Notes under the pieces: model-generated
Told to the model about the DNA's origin: nothing
What the model saw: the letters and a program-made list of their open reading frames with translations, nothing else
Databases searched by the model: none
DNA from: JASLDZ01 sp964235945
Lineage (GTDB): Bacteria > Pseudomonadota > Alphaproteobacteria > Caulobacterales > Caulobacteraceae
DNA length: 64,000 nt
Assembly (NCBI GenBank): GCA_964235945.1
Contig: CAXSDV010000009.1
Coordinates: 15,304-79,303 of the forward strand
Direction of reading: 5' to 3'
Position numbers and translations under genes: made by a program
Part shown: positions 59,257-64,000 of the stretch, in pieces
Layout: each line of letters starts with the position of its first letter
How positions within the stretch are numbered: the first letter of the stretch is position 1

Positions 59257-60782
59257 GCGTCGAGTCCACCCAAATCCGCCAGCGCGCGCTGGTGCTGGAC
59301 GGCGAGCGGCGGTTCCGCCGCTCGATCACCGCGGCCATCGCGGCGGGGGCGGTGCTGCTGGTCGCCCTCCTGGGCGCCTCCCTCGTGCTGTTCCAGGTCA
59401 ACCGCGACTACAGCCGGTGGGTGGACCACACCTACGCGGCCGAGACCAAGATCGGCGGCTTGGCCACAAACGCCGAGAAGCTGGAGACGGTGCGCCGCGG
59501 CTACCTGCTGCGGCCCGACGAGACGTTCTGGACCACCTATCTCGAGACGCGCGACCGGATCGGCCCCGACCTGGACGACCTCGCCCGCTTCACCTCCGAC
59601 AACCCCGTCCAGCGCGCCAACGTGGCGGCGCTGCGCCCGCTGCTCGCGGCCAAGCTGGAGCAGATGCGCGCGACCATCGAGGTGGCCCACGCCGGCGGGC
59701 TGCAGGCTGCGCGCGAAACGTACTTCGTCCAGAGCACGCTGCGCGTCACCCAGCGCATCCGCAAGCAGTTGGCCGACATGGACGCGGAGGAGCGGCGCCT
59801 CCTGCAGACGCGCGCCGGCGACGAGCGGGGAGCGTCGCTGGCGCTGCTGACCTGCACGCTGGCGGCGGCGGTGCTGTTGATCGTGCTGGCCGTGGGCGTC
59901 GGCCTTCTGGTGCGTCGCTACGCCGACGACCTCAAGCGCTCGGAGCTGCAGCTGCGAGCGCTCAACGAGGGGCTGGAGGACGCCGTGCGCGAGCGCACCG
60001 CCGACCTGACCCGCGCCAACGACGAGATCCAGCGCTTCGCCTACATCGTCAGCCACGACCTGCGCTCGCCCTTGGTCAACATCATGGGCTTCACCAGCGA
60101 GATGGAGACCTCCCTGCCGGCCCTGCACCGGCTGCTGGCCACCGTCGGCGAGCGCGCTCCCGAGCTTCTCACCAAGGAGGCGCGCCTGGTGGTGGAGGAG
60201 GAGATCCCCGAAGCGGTGGGGTTCATCCGCACCTCCACCCGCAAGATGGACCGGCTGATCAACGCCATCCTCAAGCTCTCGCGCGAGGGGCGCCGCACCC
60301 TCTCGTCCGAGCCGCTGGACCTCACCCTCCTGGCCGGCGGCGTGGCCGACAGCCTGCGCCAGCTGGCCGGCGGGCGCGGGGCCGAGGTCGTCGTCGAGCC
60401 CGGCCTGCCGGCGTTGAACAGCGACCGGGTGGCCGTCGAGCAGGTGCTGTCCAACCTGGTGGAGAACGCGGTCAAGTACCTCAGCCCCGACCGGCCGGGC
60501 CGGGTGGTCGTGCGCGGCCGCGAGGCGGACGGGCGCGTGCTGGTGGAGGTCGAGGACAACGGCCGCGGCATAGCCCTCAAGGACCACGAGCGCATCTTCG
60601 AGTTGTTCCGCCGCTCGGGCGTGCAGGACCAGCCGGGCGAGGGCATCGGCCTCGCGCACGTGCGCGCCTTGGTCTACAGGTTGGGCGGCACTATAGACGT
60701 CCGCTCCGAACTCGGGCGGGGAGCGGTGTTCCGCGTCTCGCTGCCCCGCACATCGCCGCGCGACGAAGGACAGGCCGCATGA
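59253..60782 (+). CDS. Sensor histidine kinase with CHASE3-like input domain
   Basis: A 509-aa membrane kinase. TM1 is at about residues 25-48, a periplasmic CHASE3-like helical domain at 50-190 (YAAETKIGGLATNAEKLETV and RRGYLLRPDETFWTTY), TM2 at about 195-220, then a HisKA domain with His268 in FAYIVSHDLRSPLVNIMGF, and an ATPase domain with VLSNLVENAVKYL, VEDNGRGI and GEGIGLAHVRALVYRLGG. FxYxxSHDLRSPLxxI kinases usually pair with Rcp1/CheY-like regulators, as here. No light- or ligand-binding residue is visible. ATGA overlap with the cyclophilin gene. Confidence 0.9.
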   Translation: MSVESTQIRQRALVLDGERRFRRSITAAIAAGAVLLVALLGASLVLFQVNRDYSRWVDHTYAAETKIGGLATNAEKLETVRRGYLLRPDETFWTTYLETRDRIGPDLDDLARFTSDNPVQRANVAALRPLLAAKLEQMRATIEVAHAGGLQAARETYFVQSTLRVTQRIRKQLADMDAEERRLLQTRAGDERGASLALLTCTLAAAVLLIVLAVGVGLLVRRYADDLKRSELQLRALNEGLEDAVRERTADLTRANDEIQRFAYIVSHDLRSPLVNIMGFTSEMETSLPALHRLLATVGERAPELLTKEARLVVEEEIPEAVGFIRTSTRKMDRLINAILKLSREGRRTLSSEPLDLTLLAGGVADSLRQLAGGRGAEVVVEPGLPALNSDRVAVEQVLSNLVENAVKYLSPDRPGRVVVRGREADGRVLVEVEDNGRGIALKDHERIFELFRRSGVQDQPGEGIGLAHVRALVYRLGGTIDVRSELGRGAVFRVSLPRTSPRDEGQAA

Positions 60783-61219
60783 CCGACCACCAGCCCGTCT
60801 CGATCGTCATGGTGGAGGACGACGAGGGCCACGCGCGGCTGATCGAGCGCAACATCCGCCGGGCCGGCATCCACAACGGCATCAAGCACTTCACCGACGG
60901 CGGATCGGCGCTGGAATACATCTTCAAGGACAAGTCCGGCCCCGCCCTGAACGGACCGGCCCTGGTCCTGCTCGACCTCAACCTGCCCGACATGAGCGGA
61001 ACCGAGATACTGGCGCGCATCAAGGCGGAGCCCAAGCTCAAGCGCACGCCGGTGGTGGTGCTCACCACCACCGACGACAAGGTCGAAATCCAGCGCTGCT
61101 ACGACCTGGGCTGCAACGTCTACATCACCAAGCCGGTCAACTACGAGTCGTTCGCCGACGCGATCCGCCAATTGGGCCTGTTCTTGTCCGTGATCCAGGT
61201 GCCGGAGGTCGGCGAGTGA
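60779..61219 (+). CDS. Single-domain response regulator (Rcp1-like)
   Basis: A 146-aa receiver domain without output domain. Acidic pocket Glu13, Asp14 and Asp15 (VEDDEG), phosphoacceptor Asp66 (LLDLNLPDMSG), Thr97/Thr98 (LTTTDD) and Lys118 (YITKPVNY). The VEDDEGHARLIERNIRRAG start and KPVNYESF end match regulators that pair with phytochrome-like kinases. It overlaps the kinase start and stop with ATGA/GTGA junctions on both sides, so the three genes are translated together. Confidence 0.92.
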   Translation: MTDHQPVSIVMVEDDEGHARLIERNIRRAGIHNGIKHFTDGGSALEYIFKDKSGPALNGPALVLLDLNLPDMSGTEILARIKAEPKLKRTPVVVLTTTDDKVEIQRCYDLGCNVYITKPVNYESFADAIRQLGLFLSVIQVPEVGE

Positions 61220-62286
61220 CCTCCGCCGACGCGGTCGCGCCCCCGCGGCTGCTGTACATCGACGACGACGAGGGGCTGGGCCGGCTCGTGTCCAAGAGCC
61301 TGGGCCGGCGCGGCTATGCGGTGGCCTACGCCTCCGACGGCCCGGCGGGGGTGGCCGCGGCGGCCGGCGACGCCTTCGACCTCGTGGCCATCGACCACTA
61401 CATGCCCGGCCAGGACGGCTTGACCACCCTCGACCAGTTGCGCGCCCTGCCCAACTGCCCGCCGGTGGTCTACGTGACCGGGTCGGACGAGAGCCGCATC
61501 GCGGTGGCCGCCCTCAAGGCGGGCGCGGCCGACTACGTGGTCAAGACCGGCTCGGACGACTTCATGGACCTGTTGGCCCGGGCCCTGTCCCAGGCGCTCG
61601 AACAGGTGCGCCTGCGCGAAGCGCGCGACCTGGCCGAAGAGGCGCTGCGCGAGGCCAACACCCAGCTCCACGCGGTGGTGGCGCGGCAGGCGGCGCTGTT
61701 GGGCGAGGTCAACCACCGGGTGGCCAACAGCCTGCAGCTCGTCTCCTCGCTCGTGCACATGCAGGCGGGCGCGGTGTCCGACGAGCCTGCGCGCGCCGCC
61801 CTGCGCGACACCCAGGCGCGCATCGCCGCCATCATGCAGGTGCACCGGCGGCTCTACACCTCCGACGACGTCCAGCACGTGGAGATGCAGGAGTACCTGC
61901 GCGGGCTGGCGGCGGAACTCGCCCAGTCCCTGCCCAAGATGGGCGGCGACCGGCCGATCCTGGTCTCCTCGGAGGTTGTGGACCTCAAGACCGACAAGGC
62001 CGTGTCGCTGGGCGTGGTGGTCACCGAGCTCGTGACCAACGCCTACAAGTACGCCTACCCCGAGGGGCGCGGCGGCGAGATCCGCGTGGCGCTGGGCCAG
62101 ACGGACGGCGACCGGCTGCGGCTGGTGGTGGAGGACGACGGCGCGGGCCTGCCCGCGGGGGGCGAGGTGCGCGGCACCGGCCTCGGCCGCAAGGTGATCT
62201 CGGCCATGGCGCGCAGCCTGGGCTCGCAGGTGGCCTTCGACCCGGCGCACCGCGGCGTGCGCGCCGTGCTCGAATTCCAGGCCTGA
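61216..62286 (+). CDS. Receiver domain fused to a HisKA_2/HWE-type histidine kinase
   Basis: A 356-aa protein starting at GTG 61216. Residues 10-125 are a receiver: LLYIDDDEG, Asp60 in AIDHYMPGQDG, Lys110 in YVVKTG. A coiled linker is followed by a kinase of the HisKA_2 class: phosphoacceptor His167 in LLGEVNHRVANSLQLVSSLV, and ATPase box ELVTNAYKYAYPEGRGGEIR with VEDDGAGLP and GTGLGRKVISAM. It has no membrane segment. It can receive phosphate from the upstream kinase and pass it on, or be switched by the receiver. Its output partner is not in the window. Confidence 0.92.
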   Translation: MTSADAVAPPRLLYIDDDEGLGRLVSKSLGRRGYAVAYASDGPAGVAAAAGDAFDLVAIDHYMPGQDGLTTLDQLRALPNCPPVVYVTGSDESRIAVAALKAGAADYVVKTGSDDFMDLLARALSQALEQVRLREARDLAEEALREANTQLHAVVARQAALLGEVNHRVANSLQLVSSLVHMQAGAVSDEPARAALRDTQARIAAIMQVHRRLYTSDDVQHVEMQEYLRGLAAELAQSLPKMGGDRPILVSSEVVDLKTDKAVSLGVVVTELVTNAYKYAYPEGRGGEIRVALGQTDGDRLRLVVEDDGAGLPAGGEVRGTGLGRKVISAMARSLGSQVAFDPAHRGVRAVLEFQA

Positions 62287-62326
62287 AACCGCCCGCCCCG
62301 CTCGCCGCAGGCCGGGCCGCCGCAGA

Positions 62327-63742
62327 TCAGGCCGCGGCGCGCGCCCGGTCCACGCTGGGTCGGGCGAACAGGAAGTAGACCGCCAGCCCCAGCAGGTTCC
62401 AGGCGAAGAACCAGATCATGGTCACCCGCGGCAGGCTGGAGAACAGGTACAGGCACCCGCCGATGGCGAAGGGGCCGATCAGCCAGGCGGCGGGCGCGCG
62501 GAACACCCGCGGCCGGTTCGGCTCGCGCCGGCGCAGCACCAGCAGGCACGTCGCCACCGCCGCGAACGCGCACAGGGTGCCGGCGTTGGCGAGCTCGGCG
62601 ATGGCCTGCAGCGGCAGCAGCCCCGCCAGCACCGCCACCAGCACCCCGGTGGCGAGCGTCATCACCACCGGCGTGCCCGTCTTCGCGCTGACCTCGGCCA
62701 TGGCCCGCGGCAGCAGGCCGTCGCGCGCCATCACGTAGAAAATGCGGCTCTGGCCGTACATGAAGGCCAGGATCACCGTCGGCAGGGCCACCACCGCCGC
62801 CCCCGCCACCGTGGTGGCCGCCAGCGGGTGGCGCAGGCTGCGCAGGATGAACACCAGCGGCGCCCCGTTGTGCGAGAACTCCGCCACCGGCGAGGCCCCG
62901 ATCGCGCAGGCCGCCACCGCCATGTAGATCACTGTGCAGGCGATCATGGAGCCGACGATGCCGATCGTCAGGTCGCGCCCCGGGTTCTTGCACTCCTCCG
63001 CCGCGGTGGAGACCGCGTCGAAGCCGTAGAAGGCGAAGAAGATCAGCGCCGAGGCGCCCATCACCCCGTACTTCACGCCCCCGCGCTCGTGGGCCAGGAA
63101 GCCTTCGGGCATGAACGGGTGGAAGTGGGCGGCGTTGAAGGCGGGCGCGGTCAGCGCCACGAACACGGCCAGGGCGGCGATCTTGAGCGCCACGAGCACC
63201 ACCGTCACCCGCGCGCTCTCCTTGGTGCCCGCCGCCAGCAGGGCGGCCACCAGCAGGGAGATCACCACCGCCGGCAGGTTGACGATCCCGCCCTCGAACG
63301 GGCCGGCCATCAGCGCGGTCGGGGCGGGCAGGCCGGCCGCGCGCAGGAACTCGGCCAGGTGGGCCGACCAGCCCACCGCCACCGTGGAGCCCACCACCGT
63401 GTATTCGAGGATCAGGCTCCAGCCGACCACCCAGGCGATCAGCTCGCCCAGCACCGCGTAGCTGTAGGTGTAGGCGCTGCCCGCCGCGGGGATGGTGGTG
63501 GCCATCTCGGCGTAGGCCAGCGCCGCGCACGCGCACACCGCCCCCGCGATCAGGAAGCTCAGGATCACCCCGGGCCCGGCCAGCCCCGCGGCCACCCCCG
63601 TCAGCGTGTAGATGCCGGTGCCGACGATGGCTCCTACCCCCAGCGCCAACAGTTGCGGCCAGGACAGCGTCGCGCGCAGCCGGTGGGCGCCGTCCGCCGC
63701 GGGGGCGACGTCTACGCTTCTGCGCCGCAACAGGTCCGCCAT
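62327..63742 (-). CDS. APC-family amino acid permease
   Basis: A 471-aa transporter with about 12 membrane segments. N-terminal soluble residues (MADLLRRRSVDVAPAADGAH) lead into LSWPQLLALGVGAIVGTGIY, the APC TM1 signature GxGxxxGTGIF/Y. Next come CACAALAYAEMATTIPAAGS, AYTYSYAVLGELIAWVVGWS and, later, FYGFDAVSTAAEECKNPGRD, which are typical of the CAT/YfnA-like branch. Predicted to import amino acids by symport; specificity is unknown. Convergent with the two-component module, with 40 bases between stops. Confidence 0.9.
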   Translation of the reverse strand: MADLLRRRSVDVAPAADGAHRLRATLSWPQLLALGVGAIVGTGIYTLTGVAAGLAGPGVILSFLIAGAVCACAALAYAEMATTIPAAGSAYTYSYAVLGELIAWVVGWSLILEYTVVGSTVAVGWSAHLAEFLRAAGLPAPTALMAGPFEGGIVNLPAVVISLLVAALLAAGTKESARVTVVLVALKIAALAVFVALTAPAFNAAHFHPFMPEGFLAHERGGVKYGVMGASALIFFAFYGFDAVSTAAEECKNPGRDLTIGIVGSMIACTVIYMAVAACAIGASPVAEFSHNGAPLVFILRSLRHPLAATTVAGAAVVALPTVILAFMYGQSRIFYVMARDGLLPRAMAEVSAKTGTPVVMTLATGVLVAVLAGLLPLQAIAELANAGTLCAFAAVATCLLVLRRREPNRPRVFRAPAAWLIGPFAIGGCLYLFSSLPRVTMIWFFAWNLLGLAVYFLFARPSVDRARAAA

Positions 63743-63862
63743 CGCTCCCTCAGCTCCCGATTCCGTCGAACCCTAGCCGGTGCGCCCCCGCCGGTGAACC
63801 ACGCGGGGGCGCGTCCAGTCAGCACGGGGGAGGACGACGACGCCCGGCGCGGCGCTCGTCGC

Positions 63863-63891
63863 TTGCCCGCCCCGGACCGGGCGCCTATAGC
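63863..63891 (+). promoter_or_regulatory. Candidate promoter of tRNA-Lys
   Basis: TTGCCCG (63863-63869), 14-base spacer, CCTATAGC (63884-63891); same spacing as the gyrA candidate. Transcription would start about 20 bases before the mature tRNA. Confidence 0.55.
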
Positions 63892-63917
63892 TCCGCCCGC
63901 TCCCCGCGGAGCGTCCC

Positions 63918-63993
63918 GAGCCTGTAGCTCAGCTGGTAGAGCACGTGACTTTTAATCATGGGGTCGTGGGTTCGAACCCCACCGGGCTCACCA
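63918..63993 (+). tRNA. tRNA-Lys (anticodon UUU)
   Basis: A complete 76-base cloverleaf. Acceptor stem GAGCCTG/CGGGCTC with one T-G wobble, D-arm GCTC...GAGC, anticodon stem CGTGA/TCATG with loop CTTTTAA (anticodon TTT at 63951-63953), T-arm GTGGG-TTCGAAC-CCCAC, discriminator A and an encoded CCA end. It decodes AAA and AAG. Confidence 0.97.
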
Positions 63994-64000
63994 CCTCCGC

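Overview
The window is a very GC-rich stretch with the coding style of an alphaproteobacterium, most likely in or near the Caulobacteraceae (inference; no rRNA or marker phylogeny was available). Pointers are an mmgR/alpha-r8-type small RNA, the phaR / phaA / phaB cluster, metX-metW, a stand-alone zinc-ribbon (MJ0042) protein beside ftsEX, a NodT-type outer membrane factor in an RND pump, and promoter-like boxes resembling the Caulobacter housekeeping type (TTGxxxx, 14 bases, then a TAnAnC-like box). A 100-N scaffold gap at 32372-32471 shows that this is a draft assembly. Genes are densely packed, with many ATGA/GTGA overlaps. I see no rRNA, insertion sequence, prophage or CRISPR array, so the region reads as chromosomal core.

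Layout. 1-10.4 kb: the end of a beta-carbonic anhydrase, a 3-methyladenine glycosylase, a GT-C-like membrane protein, a divergent acyl-CoA synthetase, a membrane protein / winged-helix regulator pair with a palindrome in its promoter, an aldehyde dehydrogenase, NhaA, a SelO-family protein and Dps. 10.4-21.4 kb: an OPT transporter, an M61 peptidase and a complete RND efflux operon (adaptor, pump, outer membrane factor) divergent from its probable TetR regulator, with a 20-bp operator-like palindrome between them. 21.4-29.4 kb: CobS without CobT, a J-domain protein, BolA, an unknown 373-aa protein, a CorC/CNNM protein, aroB-aroK, XerD and the small RNA. 29.4-34.4 kb: small unknown genes, then phaR, phaA, the gap, phaB and a secreted protein.

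34.4-47.5 kb: gloB, an orphan P-II protein, metW/metX, a Rieske oxygenase, a cobalamin adenosyltransferase, a phosphoribosyltransferase and zinc-ribbon gene pair, and a long plus-strand run: ftsE, ftsX, a YdcF/ElyC-type gene, plsC, a small lipoprotein, a DUF2125 gene, a degenerate chorismate-mutase-like gene and hisC. 47.6-54.9 kb: an esterase-like lipoprotein, 3-hydroxybutyryl-CoA dehydrogenase, an ABC exporter, a Gfo/Idh/MocA oxidoreductase and a feoA-feoB-Cys-rich ferrous iron operon with a Fur-like box. 55-64 kb: gyrA, coaD, a cyclophilin, a three-gene two-component module, an APC permease and tRNA-Lys(UUU).

Themes: carbon storage (phaR/A/B, hbd, and an sRNA whose family affects polyhydroxybutyrate in rhizobia), iron handling (feo, dps, bolA), drug efflux, cell envelope (ftsEX, ydcF, plsC, lipoproteins) and methionine, cobalamin and aromatic metabolism. 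The most interesting signals are the mmgR-like sRNA close to the pha genes, the artefactual gap, the efflux operator, the Gly/Thr-rich insert in the outer membrane factor, and enzymes whose usual key residues look altered.
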